Assembly: GCF_964204645.1 (NCBI RefSeq)
Contig: NC_134026.1
Span: 2,294,001 to 2,358,000 of the forward strand
DNA length: 64,000 bases
Direction of reading: 5' to 3'
Origin: Tubulanus polymorphus
Taxonomy: Eukaryota > Nemertea > Palaeonemertea > Tubulaniformes > Tubulanidae
This document shows positions 48,118 to 62,046 of the stretch, in pieces. The first letter of the stretch is position 1; the number at the start of each line of letters is the position of its first letter. The notes below the pieces were generated by a model that made no database searches, was not told the DNA's origin, and saw only the letters and a program-made list of their open reading frames with translations. Position numbers and translations under genes: made by a program.

Positions 48118-51100
48118 GCGTTAGTTATTCGATACGGGTGTCACGTAATTGGGAAATTAGAGTTTCGTTATGTTAACATTGTTTGAATGATTGATTGTCA
48201 CAAATGCATGTTGCAACAGTTTTCATGGTCGTAGAATAATAATAGCGAAAATACACTATATAAACATATCTCTTCTATTCGCTTACGCCTCAATGATTAT
48301 TGATATTAGCGATAATAATGCATCATACAACGATGAATTTATACATTTTATACATTTATTAAGTTTATTTCTGCGATCATTGCATTATATTTTTGTCGAA
48401 AATACTTCTGACGCATATCAAATTAGTGTAATGAATGTAATCTAATCTGAAATTGACTTCTAAAATTTCAAAATGCAAACATCAGTCTACTGAGTCTATT
48501 CTCGTCTACACGGAAAGACGATCAGTGACCAGTCGTTTTTTCAATCATTTTTTAATATATATCAAGTTTTTCCTAATGAATGCCATGACGTGTCAAATTC
48601 ACCGAACGAGTGGTTTAACAAGTTGACATGTACCAAGAAAGGCGAGTCTATTAGTTAGATCCTTATACTGTGATATAATTTGCCCCGAATATGATAGACA
48701 GGAAACCCATCTAATCCCGACGTGGGAGGAAGATCTAATATGTGACTCTTCTTGGAAAACGTATCATCACTCAGGACAAGATAACGAAGCAAAAACTACT
48801 TACACCGAGTAGAAATATTCGCGTTATCGATGTCTATTCACCCTGTATTCATGTGACAAATTAGCAGTACCGAATATAACATACGTGCATTTATTGTTTA
48901 TACTCGACCCTTATTATATACAGAATTCCCGGGACTGGAGACCACTTAACGCGCCTTTGGCAATTAATACAATTTCTATTTCTATCATGAAATATTACTG
49001 ACCCGAAATTATACGTAAAAAATTGAGAAAAATATAAATCAGGTTAGTTGTTAATAGTTTCGTAGTGTACACCGGAAGTACTGCTTGGTTTGACGTGTGG
49101 AAAGCCGGTTTTTTCCTAGTATGAGGGGTGAGCCAGTTACCAATTTAGATGATGAAATATAGCAGGTCGTCGGTCCCTTTCATTGTTATTTGTCTTGCTA
49201 AATCATTTCCCCAGCGGAATATGGTTTTTTATATAAAACCTCGCATTCAACGGGGCTGAAGAATCATAGCAGAACATCACAGCATTCCAGTATCGAACTC
49301 CTATTGATTTATGTCATATGAGCCGTGGTTTTCTGGTGGTATGTCATATTGCCTCGATGACTATCGAAATGTCGACGATATTTTCTACTATACGTGTGGT
49401 ATTGAAAGATGTGTCTTTCTTTGCCCACGACCTTTGGGTTGAGAGTCTGACTAGTCTGACTGGAATGCGCAATATTGACAATAGTTTTTCATCATTCCTT
49501 ATGTCGCCCAAAGACAGTCGTTGGAAAGTAATCGAACAACTTGATCACGATATGCCCGATGGGCTAGCAAACCGCGCAATATGGAAGAAAACTGGGTGAA
49601 ACCTTTGCCCAATAGAGTTCATACAAATATGTGTTTTTGTCACGTGATGACACAGCATTTGCAGTGTCGAACACGTGATTTACATAAAAACGAATTAAAG
49701 TAGTTTCTACATCCCCATTATTGTGTCTTACAGTCATTTTTGGTAATTCACCAGTTTTTACGGCAATACGGCGTGTTGCTATCAAATCGATTGAACATAA
49801 TGTAGCTGTATGTGAAATGAGCTTTAAAATCTATCTACAAATCGTTAAGTATTTTGGTAGACCTGAGATACCGAAGAGTTCGAAGATCGGATTGTTAGCG
49901 ACCTTATTCTGTAAACGGGTATTTTTACGGTTTTCAGGACGTCGAACTAGCGGGTTCCTGCGGTTTTTTATTTACAGTGTCAAGTGATATCATCTAAGAT
50001 TAAATTCAAGTGTCATTCATCTCACGGACTGAGCTTCATTGCTATTGTTGCTCCTTGACTTACTTCAACGCTCTGCATATCTTGCTTACCCGAAACGATA
50101 AGATGTGATCGCGTTAGCGGCAGTAACAGCGCGTGATCAAAGGATGTCGTGCAAAAAGAAAAAAAGTAGACAGAGTGAACCCATTTTGTAAGGACGAATC
50201 CACTTAAACTCGCAAGAAATTTAACCCTCTCATCAACGCTTTCAGTATCGGAAATCTATCCAATAACACATCTATTCTTCTACATAAATATCCATCTATA
50301 AATAAAATCGTGTCAGAACTTCTTCACTGATCGCAAGATCGAAACAAAAATGCTAATTTTCTCTGATATTTCCGGCCTCCACAACGATGACTATCATGGG
50401 CTATATTTGTGTTTTCGGCTCGAATATCTATATCGCATGACAGAATTATTCATGCGGGTTCGGTTAATTCGGGTATCCTTCATTTCCTTTCTTTACTAAC
50501 ACACCTTCCCCTGTCTCACGTGTATAATAAACATTCAACGCAATAACATCGTTTTTAATTATAAAACACACGTGGACCGACGCGACGATGGCGTGGGTGG
50601 ATCACAACCGGAATGTGATACTACACGGAATGACTTTCTATCGTGTCGAAGCAATCAATTCCACGCAGATAAAGGTTAACAGATTATTGGTAAGGCGCCA
50701 AAATAAAATATATCTGGCTAACCATGACGTGAAATCTGTCATCGCTTACTTCCGTGCAGGCTGGCATCTCCTACCTCCTTGCGCCACGTAGCCACACGTA
50801 ATCTTAGAGCAATCTAAGACAAAACTTTTTCAAAAGAAGATTCAAGATACTTTCAGAAAGATTAGCATAATATACGGAAAATCTGAGTAGAAGACATCAA
50901 ACAAACTACAGCACAATACGGAAGTTCGGTTCCAAATAATGTATTTAACTATTTATATCAAATTGATTTCGACGCCGCGTTATTCGTTATAATGAAAATA
51001 ACATCGATGTATTGAATCGTTTTCAGGAATTATCTAACTTTTTAAAATGATAATAACACACGTAGAAAAAGAGAATTGATACCTACGTCAAACTGACTTT

Positions 51101-53845
51101 GCATTTTCTTCGTTCAAGCGATTCTTTCGGCGTTTGGAAAATGAATGAATTTGCAACGTTTACTTTCCAGGTTTTTTATTCGCATCAATTACCGATTATT
51201 CATATATTACAAAGCGGTGTATCGCATCGAATGTAAATTGAGTGAACGATTTTCTAGCCATTAATCAACGCCTCTTTTTTATACAATTAACACTGAGATT
51301 GCCGCAAGAAATGAATATCAGTAACAGATGTTGTTGATATTACATCGAAAACCGCGCGAAGTTTTTCATCTTCTCGAATGATATTGGCAAAAATACACAA
51401 TTTGTTGACGACGTGTATTTCTGATATTGGTGATTTCATAAACTAAAAATAAATCCTAAATCATTTCTTAAACATTCATTCAGAGCTGTTGTATATTGAT
51501 ACTTTACCATTCCAGTGATATTTACATTTATTCAATTCCCTTCAGATTTGACAGCGTTTACTGCGACGAGAGTATGTCAACCAATGAAGCGAAGTACGTC
51601 TTTTGGTATATTTTCATCTCTTTCTATAACATACTTATCTTTGAAAGCACTTGAAATTGAATCGAGAGATGATGATTGGGTGAATATTATGACGTCCTCT
51701 TCACCATAGTGATAGTACGGGTAATTATGATGCCAATAACGTAAGGAAGATGCCCTATTTATTCGACAGGGCTGATATGCCATCAGGCAAGCCCTACTCA
51801 TCTTAAAGTTCAACGATCTGAATTCACCTAAAGGCTTCCGTGTATAATCTTGTGTCTATTCAACTCAGCTAGCCATTAGTTCAACCCCGTGTAATTCCAC
51901 GAGAAATTGATGAGGGGAATTACATCAAAATCGTCGACAATCGCAGAAATTCGAGTTCAATTCGGCATCAATAAACGTAGATGTCACATGTCTCGACAGT
52001 CTAATGAGATATACAGTCACTACCTTGATGGCATCCGCACTGTTTAAGGGACAGCTAACGGTGTCGACAGTAAATTGAGATGCCTTCGTTGGAAACCACT
52101 TTATATAACGATTTACATACAAGCCAGATCAGTAGCCTTGAGAAAGAGCAGAATATTTTCATTCTATCTCCGAAGATTGCCGCTGTAGCCACGGGCAAAA
52201 TTGTTGAATAAACCATTTTTAGTTATTAGCTATTAAATGGGCGGGGTACATTCGCATCAATTTTCTGAAGCGTCGATTAGATATTTAGCTTTTTGCTATA
52301 ATTTTGATTTCTAAATTAGACAAACTGCGGTGTGTCTGCGACTAATTCAAATAATACATCTATCCCTTGAGGCTCTGCAGTCGCTTGTCATACATATCAC
52401 ACGAACCATGATTATTTGCGCAGTATCTATGTTGGCGGACGTGGTATTAATGATATGATTTATTAATCTCAAAGAAGGAAAGATATGATTAAATTCACAT
52501 TAAATTCGCATCAAACTGTCGCCGAATGACTGGTGTATGCATGTTCTATTTTGAAATATGTTCGACGGTATCGAACAGAACAGATATCAGAAATGAATGA
52601 TTTAAACCGCGAACGGAATCGCGGAAAATTCTGATCTCATTCCCTACATAATACTTTGATATTTCGTTCGCTGATACCATTTGTAAAATCCAAACCGTTT
52701 ACGTCATTTTTAGTCGCTTGTGATACATTAATAGTCTTGTACGTACATGCAAGTAAGACGTGTAGAGTATCCGGCAAGAGCATAAGCTCTGGCAATACGC
52801 CTGTCATATAGCGTTTTTCCCGCTTTCAACATTCCCGTCACATCGTCGTGCCGGCTCTGAATCTTAATCAGCTTACGGCGAGATTATTTTAATAGGTTTT
52901 ACTCTGTTTATTGACGAGAATCGCCGCTGGGAGAACGACGAGAAATAAACCTTCAGTTGTGGAAATGAACTCCAAGAATATCACGCGGATAAAGTGCAAA
53001 CATCCGACGCCAGTCGCGTTTAATAATTTCGACATAAAAGAATCGTCGTTGCGCGAAATAATCTGGCTTTTAGAACCGACGACGAAGTCTCGTTCTGAGA
53101 TACCCGGTCTGAATCTAATTTCCTTGGTTGCGAAACGAAGCGACAGCAATGTGAATTGATATTGTCTGTGTGCATTATCAGCATCAAAAACACAGACACA
53201 CAGCGCATTTAAACTATTCGCAATACTTTCGTTGACTTTATGAACCGAAATCGAGATTTTTTTCGAAAACAGAAGGCAAAGGAAAAGGCCTTCGTTCAAA
53301 AAAGTCACCACGCTTTAGACTTTTCGTTTTTTTAACCTCTCAATAACGTTACGGCTGGTTTTATCGGATCAATTTCCTCGTTGGTGGTTGTGACGTTCAT
53401 TTATCGTTCCACAATCAAATAAGCACAAAATAGCGATTCGTTCTTTTTGCCCTATCGTCGGTATTTGTCGAAGCATATGAGTCTCGTAATTATACTTGCA
53501 TTTGTCTCAGGTGTTTAACCGATGGAACAATTTATCGTAAATCAGGTTCGCATGCGATTCTCACTCGGTTCTGTTCCCGGACCACTTGGGAAAACTGAGT
53601 ACGAATCGGTGTATTCATCATCGCTGATTGCAATACTGCAAATATTGCTCCATGAGTAGCCATGGAGATGTTAACCGAACAAACTATGCACAAAAATCAG
53701 CGGGATTTTTTGTTAATGAAAAATGTCGCGGGTTCATATGTAAAAATCCTACTCGTCACAATACGGTAGTTACTGCATGAATGACTGTGGCCGAAATCTG
53801 GACAGGTTCATTATCACGTGTACACATACAAATTTGAGGATTTTT
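48118..53845. other. Gene-poor stretch, no recognised coding sequence
   Basis: The largest frame, minus strand 52889-53311 (140 residues), shows no domain, no splice support and an overlapping opposite-strand frame. A short inverted repeat with two CACGTG motifs lies at about 49632-49691. Nothing else stands out. Confidence 0.4.
49632..49691. repeat. 60-bp inverted repeat carrying two CACGTG boxes
   Basis: GTTTTTGTCACGTGATGACAC at the left faces GTGTCGAACACGTGA then TTTACATAAAAAC at the right. The arms pair through GTTTTT, TCACGTG and GACAC blocks with small bulges. It may be an old inverted-repeat element or a coincidence. Confidence 0.4.
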
Positions 53846-54208
53846 TGACAAACCATTGCAATAATGTTTTTATTAAAGGGGTTCTGTGTGAGTCGATGTG
53901 CACTACGTCATCAATATAGGCGTTTCAAAATAACAATAACAATGGTGAATTTTGGCGTCCATTTTTTAATTATATAAATTTCATGACTCTTTGATTCTTA
54001 ATCAAAAAATTGTGCTGTATTTTTTATAATGAATTATGAGTGGACGTGCCCTACGTCATCAATATCGGGCTAGCCTGGTTAGACTGGTTGCCGGTTAATT
54101 CAATTCAATAAACGACATATTCAAATTCCAAATAACTTTATTGATATTGATGCGTTATTTTTCTTCAATGTATCAATACATTTTCAAGTTAATTGTTAGT
54201 TCTTATTT
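53846..54208 (+). repeat. Dispersed repeat family G, copy 2
   Basis: About 360 bp matching copy 1 in order. The blocks are GCAATAATGTTT, GGGGTTCTGTG, TTTCAAAATAACAATAACAA, GTGAATTTTGGCG, then CCTACGTCATCAATATCGGG and GACTGGTTGCCGG. The GTGCACTACGTCATCAATAT block occurs near 53900 and a close variant near 54045. The segment thus contains two copies of a TACGTCATCA motif about 145 bp apart. Confidence 0.65.
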
Positions 54209-56965
54209 AGTCGCTGTTTCCCTGGTTAAACCGTACTGCATTACAGTTACGGTAGCATTATTGGATATTTGTTCTGTGAAAAACACTCTCAAGGTAAACA
54301 TATTTTTGCCATAAAGGGATGTCCTCAGCAACACGAATATGATTTAATGACCATAATGCACATCTAATTGGTCGGACATTAGTAGTTTATGTTTGAGCTG
54401 TTTTTTGATGATCGGGAGTTTATGTTGATATATTTTAATTGCGATGTTGGTCATTCAATACCGACCGATACGTGATTAGATAAAATGTCCAAAAAGCTGC
54501 CACATACGGCATCGAATAGATTAAACGACGAAAACTAATCCCGATATCCAGCGATGCTATGAGTGATAGAGTGAAATATCAGAGTGTGTGGCTCACTGTA
54601 AGTTGTCCCGTTACGCGCTCTACCAGTACTGTGCAAAATTCTGGAAAACTGTAACCATGGCAACATTGATGAACCACTTGTAACAGATTGGTCACTTAAT
54701 TCCTAGATCTGGGGGAGAATTCCAGAGCTTTGATGTTTGAAATTTATGGCACTATTGACCCGATTATGCAGCGTTCGGTTTTACCCCGAGGTCGATGCTG
54801 GATTGCTCTTAACACCGGTCAGCAATTCGTCCTTGAGTCTCGTCTGAAGGGTAATTACCATCGCTTAATAGAAATTCCCAATAAAATGTGATAATTTCAT
54901 TATAGTTTCAACGAGCTGCGCAGCAATAGGGATTGAAGGATGGATAATTGCGGGAAGCGAAGAGTGAAAAATCGATGTAGCTGGAGGATGCTACCGAGTA
55001 ATATGGCCATATTACATTATCTATCATAACTTCCTGAGCACTCTGACAGAATTTGTTGTGGAATGGACATCGAGTGCCGACACAAGAAAGAAGAATGCTG
55101 ACGCCTAGGATTCCCAAATTACGAATTGTTTACAACCAACATGACGTCACTGACAGTGAATACCATATCTATAACTCGTCTTCAGCGGGTAATTTGCACA
55201 ACCTTCCGGGAGTTGCCACATCGCAATCGACGACGTAATTCGGCTACACATAATTGACGTAGATATTTCCACAATACTGCCTCGGTTCAGGGAGAGAAAA
55301 ATGAAAAACCTACTTTTAAAAGAGCAAACTACAATCTACCGATACAATGAACTGCAAGCGCATTTTATAAAAATAACGTATACATGTACTTATATATAAA
55401 GAATGATTTTCCGCCCACTTTTTGAAATTTGCGACGAACAACATTTATGAACATGAAATATGTATGTATGTGTTAAGAAAGACGTTTCGGAGATTTTTCG
55501 AAATTGGTGACAAACAATGTTGACAATCTATGAATAATTCATAGTCGACGGGGAAAGAATCATTATCAGAATTTGCCAGAATGATGAGTTAGAAGTTTGT
55601 AATATTTATCGCTGAAAAGCGTTGGCGGTTGCCTCGCGCCAGTCTGTCGTTCAAATTACATTAAAAGAGCAATTCCAAGAACTGCATTGACGTCGCCTTT
55701 AAACAAAAAACCCAATGATTATCAAATGGCTCTGTTCCAATTGTCGGTTCAATTTTCGCGAAGATCAAACGCGATAAGTTTATATCGTGTGATAATTTAC
55801 CATTTCTCAATTAAAATCCATCTTGTCGCAGAATAGGGAAACGTGTAGGCGCCGTGACATAACATAGAACCGACGACTCTCGCGCGCAATCTCCATAGAT
55901 TATGTCACTAAGATTGAATCAGATAAAACGTTTATTCGTTCTACACCTAACAGTTATTTTCTTTAAACAAATATATCTATAACTACCGTTTTACCTGCGA
56001 TGTTTACCGTGGAGTCCGGACCTGTAAAATGATATTGTCCTCCAGTTTGATAATTTTCGTTCAGTTTTTCAGACGAATCGGCGCACTGGCGTACTTGACC
56101 CAAATAAAATATATGCGGCGAAAATTTGCGCGTGAATTAAGTTTTATTACTATAAATAATTTATCGCATCAAATCTACACAGTCTTCGTGCTGTGGCTGA
56201 AAAACAAACGCAGATTGTGGCGGCAGAATCCAGAGGCTCGAGGGATGATAGGTAGTTTTAATAAATAAAGAAACTGCATGGCTATCACCTTGGCGATAGT
56301 AGTAAATCGATATAGATTGATCGGTGGTGGCGTATAAACGTGATTCGTGGAGGAAAATCGTATTCGCCGTATTTTTACGTATCGACTGACGTCATTCAGT
56401 AATTTCATACTGAATGATTGTATCCACCAATCGTCCGAAATAAGATTCATTTGGCTGCAGCCATTTTGGACGCTGAACAAACAGAAAGTGAAGAGTTGCG
56501 AGAGCTGATTCAATCTATAGTTTTCAATGTGTTCTGTCAGAATCAATCAATCAATGGTTGTGAGTGGTGCTGTGTGTCGTGTGCAAAATGTTTCAGAATA
56601 TTCCGAAATATATGAAAAAAAACTACTGATAACCCGCGTAGCATACTTCTGCGAAATGGGGAGCTACCAGTTATCCCGCCAGATGGCGTGACGAGCAGTC
56701 CTAATTTTTTAATCAACTTTGAACTGAATTTAATTCTCCCGAATCCATAAAATATTACACACAGGACCCATTACATTAAATTCATGTTTTTACTCAGGGA
56801 TTGTCGTAGTCTTTTTTGATAGTGAATTATTCAAGAGAAACGTCCTTTCAACGTTTTACTAAAATGTAGAATAAATCAAATGCAGAGTAACTACTAGCGA
56901 ACCTGACGGATCCTTGCTTGCCATAAGTGGAATCCTCGATTGCCACAGCAGCGTTGGCAGCTCTA

Positions 56966-57046
56966 CTGGGCCCCAGCTCTAGAATTCTGGGTTAGGACGA
57001 GTTTATACGTCCATGCTCTTAGTCACACCTATAGAACTGGGTCCGG
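56966..57046. mobile_element. Decayed relative of MITE family A
   Basis: It begins CTGGGCCCCAGCTCTAGAAT and ends CTATAGAACTGGGTCC. The right end read on the minus strand (GGACCCAGTTCTATAG) resembles both its own left end and the end of family A (GGACCCAGTTCCACAG). It is about 80 bp, shorter than the other copies, with a different interior. Confidence 0.4.
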
Positions 57047-57581
57047 ATCAGTAATGAACGAACACAGTGATAAACAATAATTGGCGCCGTGTTTAATTGT
57101 CGCGGGAAGAAGCGCCGATATTCATTTAAACGTAGTTGTTATTAGCATTTGACCCGTGGTATTAGCGTTAGTTTATATTCCACGCGCGCGGGTAGGGCAC
57201 AGCACATGACAAACTGATTTGATTTGTGCATCGCAAGACCTCGGGTTATTATCATTTGTGAGCCTGTCAGTAGACGGCACCGATCGTCTTGTCTGTCGTT
57301 CTGTCGATACGACTGATATGCCCCGGGGTAACGCTGACATTTTGCTTGTTAAGAGAAGAAGACGCGTGAGATTTACCCAGTAGTTGGTAAGGCTATTTAC
57401 GGGAAGATTCTGCAAATTCATATTTCCCGGCTTTGCAAAAGAGAGGCAATCGTTTGACGTGTTTCAATTGTTTTACTGGCATCCCGAAAAAGAGACAGAT
57501 GTATACGGCTCCTTCGTTGATATATGCCAAGCGACGTCTCTCTGTAGACGTGGAAGCATTTGTCAATGAAGAAGAGAATGA

Positions 57582-57746
57582 TAAAGCCCAAGTCGTAGGG
57601 AACATGTTTCTGAACGTTTCCCTACGTCGTGTGCGTTTATGAGAGAGGAGAAACATGGTTTCGACAACGAAGTTTCGAGATCAAATATGTTTGTTTCCGC
57701 GGTTCTGTGTTTCCCTGTTTCCATGCGTCGAATGCGTTGGGCTTAA
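57582..57746. mobile_element. MITE family B, copy 3
   Basis: The left end is TAAAGCCCAAGTCGTAGGGA. The right end on the minus strand is TTAAGCCCAACGCATTCGAC then GCATGGAAAC. The interior has TTTCCCTACGTCGTGTGCGT followed by TTATGAGAGAGGAG, matching the arrangement at 40.9 kb, where the same end motif is followed by TTTACGAGAAAC. No ORF is credible. Confidence 0.65.
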
Positions 57747-60700
57747 ATAACCAAGTGATAAGTGTTTTTGAGTATCAAACGCAACGAACTTATGAAAAAG
57801 GACATTCGATTTTACAAACGGTGGAATTTTGCAAATTGCACAACTTAATTCAAAACAATCCTATACACAGTTTTCAATCTGTATTTGGCTTGCGAGGCGT
57901 TGTCTTCCACTAAATTAACTTCGTTCGAAAAACACATCCAACGTCTATAAAATCTGTGCCATCCAGACGAAGAACACGTTTACATCGAGGTTTGGCTTCT
58001 TGCCACCAGGAAAACGGACTCAAAATGACATTCCAGAAGTATAAACAGAAATAATGACCGGATTAGTGACGGTTTGTGAAGACACATTCAATCATCCATG
58101 CATAAACATTGAGAGGCAAAGCAAGATAAAAATGGCTTTGCTATAAGCTAGCATTATACGTTACACGGAAACGTTCGGTTTATTTTTTTTCTATTTCTTT
58201 GGGTGCGTAGTGAATATATCTGTAGTTATACGGTTCTGTAGTTATACGATTTCTATGATATTATGATCTGTATTTCGTTAAAGATTTAGTAGGAGTTTCT
58301 TCGTCTTTTTTCAAACCAAAGAGAGATTGCCTGGAAACCCTAACAAAACGGAAGTCGGAGGAAATTGTTGATTGCCGCTTTACGTCTGGTTCTAAATGTC
58401 AGAGGTATACATAATAGCCAATTCGAGAATTTGGACGAACTTTATAAAACTTCTAAATATGTTATGAATTCAGTGCGTATTTTCAGGCTATTGACACAAT
58501 GATATCGAACGAACAGTTTTTGAATCGATCGGTCGATTGGCCAGTCTATGGTTGTTACTATAGGAACAGCGTTGCTTGTTGTCGCATACGTCATACGTTT
58601 CATTAGCAATGCCGTGTTAATCACCTTTCAGCATTTGTGTCGCTCCCTCATTTTTTCAAGATCACCAGGTTTCATCGATCATCCTTGTGTGACGTTTTAA
58701 TTACGGTGATTATCAAGGCGACTGTTTTAAGCAACTCGCGAATCTATTTATAGCGAAAGTCGATACATTTTATGTTTTGCGTCATAACGACTCCGGCGGA
58801 TATATGGGACACAAGTCGGGTCAACGTTATGGCATCGAGTCCATAAATCACTACGTAACAAACGACACATGCGATTAACTAGCAAATAATACCCTTGATA
58901 CATTTATAGACAGCCTCTCGTTGAGCCACATTAGCTGCGATCGATTTCTAATAATTGGTTTGTGATAAGTACCCAATCACGATAAGGATATAGAAAAATA
59001 CGAAATATCGATAGTCTATTCCGGCAGCGGTGACGTTTATGAGACTAGGTCGAAATATCTATTAACCGTCCTTTCCGTCCTCATTAATCAAAACCATTTC
59101 TTTCTCTGGTGACTGTGCCGGAAGATTTGCGGTTATTTTTCGTCAGACCAGAGGTCATATAAAATCACCCTTCAAGTTGACGCTTTAAACGCGCATTAGT
59201 TGACTTCCAGGTGTTTGTTTATCAGTTGTATTAAGAAAACGAGTATAGATCCGATCAAAAGCAGAAAGAGAACTCGTCTAATACGACAGGCACTGGAACG
59301 AGAGCATAGAAACGACCGATAATTGTTATTCCAGCCGACTCATCTGCCACCTATCGGTTTTATTCGGTCGGATTCAGATTTTGAACATGTATTTGTTAGA
59401 CAGTCGTCTTTTTTTACGATGCACCTCGATCAACACTGAACACGACTTTTTTCCGGAAATGACATATTATTGCCATCAATTTTATCACATTCCACCAGTG
59501 ATTTCGCTAATCTCCAAGGAAATTGCCGCCGAAGAGAAATTACTACAACCAAACAAGCCGATAATGAACGATATCTTCACGCTTGAAAAAAATTATAGCG
59601 TGATATTTTAAAGTTTGCGCGATCAATTCGATTCATCGGCGAAGAAATTTTGCTTATAACGGCTTAGAATAGTTGAACGGTACGACTTCGGGGTGTGTTT
59701 GAGTCGACGTGAGTCAAGTATTAGAACGTTTGATGTATTTGATGATGACATAGTGCATGGATTACTAAGACATTCATCAATCACACGCTGCCGTATAGAC
59801 GACAGATATAATCACACTTATACGTTATACACTGTAAATGAGGCGGCCGTTAAGATTCGTATCATTCCAAATTCGCCATCGACATAATTCAGCAACTGCG
59901 GATTTAATATTGTAATTGCGGAGAATGAATGACGAAAATGTAGCATGATCTTATTATACGCAAGGACAGTTAGTTCAATTTGAAATATGCGTTACAGAGG
60001 TTTCGTTTTTCGGTTGTCTAGACGAAGCATTCCCTACACCAGATTCACGTTTGTAACGAGCCAGAAATAGAGATCTTCCAGAGATCTTCCAGTGCTCATT
60101 TTTATTTCAAAATCCCCGGACGTATCTATTTGTTGTTCTCTTGTATTGCACACATCGGCGATACCAGTGGATATACATGCTCAGAATCTAGAAAGATGTT
60201 AACCACCACATAAACTGTCTAAGTAGCGCGGAGAAACTGCTGTCTAAACGACTCGCCAATCGCTAACATACCGCGCATACATCTAAACAACATTCAACCA
60301 TAAACGTAGATTCCATATCGGGCGTCGATTGAATGAAACTGATATCAAATAATAATGAATATATAGCTGAATAATTGAACCATTTTATGCAAAAATAATG
60401 TCACATTAATTATACACTTCAAAGCATATTTGTGTGGATGCGATCTTTTTGTGGTCATACCTCTATTTCGGCGTTCATACACGTTGATTTAGAATTCGAC
60501 CTTCCTGACCGACCAGAAGCCATTATTCGTCATCTAGGAGAAAATCACTGAAATGAATCAACAACGTACGCATCACAACGATGAAACACGATTAGGTGAA
60601 ATCCAATTGAGCGATACTGAAACCCTTTTTATGTTTTCCTTATTAGGCGATCGTCTGTCTGTCTACATCCAGCTAGAACATTCTGTCGTGGCCAAAAGTT

Positions 60701-61961
60701 GTCAATAGATAATTGCTTTATCTCTAACATTTAGACCATCGAATTTTCGATTAACTTCTAATCAGAATGATATAAATTGTAAACTAATGTAAAATAGTAT
60801 TGATGTATATATATATTCTATATGGATCTTAATGATTATCATTTGGCGTCTTTTGATATTTTCAGTGGTTGCTCCTGAAACGAAATCTACGTCCGAATCG
60901 TATACGTACGTAGATTAAAGGAAGTTGGCATTTTAAACGCACGTAGCGATTTCTTTTCGAGATATCATCTTGGAAATTAATCAAAGCGCATCTACTTGTC
61001 ATCATTACCCGTAATACGCATTAAAAAGCTTTGAAATTCGAAAACTGTTACGTATACGGAGTAGTTGTAACTGTTGTAAATAGTCATGAAACAAAAGAAA
61101 GTGTGTATGATTTTCATATAAAATGAAAATGAAATAAGAATATTTCTTCTTTTCGGGGCATTCAAAATATGTTTTATTTATTCATACGAAACCGGCTGTA
61201 GTTGGAGAAGAATAACCGCTGATTAGCAGTGGCGAAATAAACGTGCCACATGCCCCAACTGATCGGAACTATCGGTTGCAATAGCGACGATCATGGTCTA
61301 TTGTCCCAACGCGTTGAAAACATGCATTACCGACGGTCAGCTAGACGAGAACGGGGTACGAGATTGGAGTCATCCTTGAACCGGTGATTTATGATCATAT
61401 TATTTCGTTACATCCGCCGTTGTTTAGTTGGTCAAAGTCAATCAACATGGCGAATATCGCCGGCTTTCACTTGCTTCGCTAATAAATGCCGGGCAGAATT
61501 TTACGGCCTGTTTTATTGGCGTGTCGAAAACAATAAACAATTATGCGATGAATTCCGGAAATTTCCCTGCATGTCAGATATTCCCGGCTTCATGGTGGAA
61601 TCTAGTGATCGGAGGAGTGCACGTATAATTTGCGAGGGATTTTTTAGTCAGCGTGTTACTAAACAGTTAAGCGCTCGATAACAATAAAGTACCGACTGTG
61701 ACCGCGAGAAATATATTTGATATAATACACGACGTTCTTTTTCAGTTATGAGATTGAAACTCGGGTAATGATAAAGCGATAATTTCATTTTTCCAAAGTA
61801 CGGATTGACATCTAAATCATCCTATCATATCCCCCGGTCTATTTCTTTATCCCGAGACTTATGATTTATGAAATAAAAACAGGCTTTTTCCCGAGGAGGT
61901 CGTTCGCAATTTTCAAAATGGCAATGTTTCTTCAATAATAAAGATGTATAGTCTGGAATAA

Positions 61962-62046
61962 GAATGGTCTAGATATATCGAAATTTGACTCAGGATACCA
62001 GCTGAATGGTCTGACTTATCGAAATTTGACTCGTAATGCCAACTAG
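61962..62046 (+). repeat. Two-copy 42-bp tandem repeat
   Basis: GAATGGTCTAGATATATCGA with AATTTGACTCAGGATACCAG is followed by a diverged second copy. The second contains GAATGGTCTGACTTATCGAA and ATTTGACTCGTAATGCCAAC. Confidence 0.6.

Noticed and set aside
52889-53311. 140-residue minus-strand frame
   Set aside because: No recognisable domain, no splice support and an overlapping frame on the opposite strand; consistent with chance.
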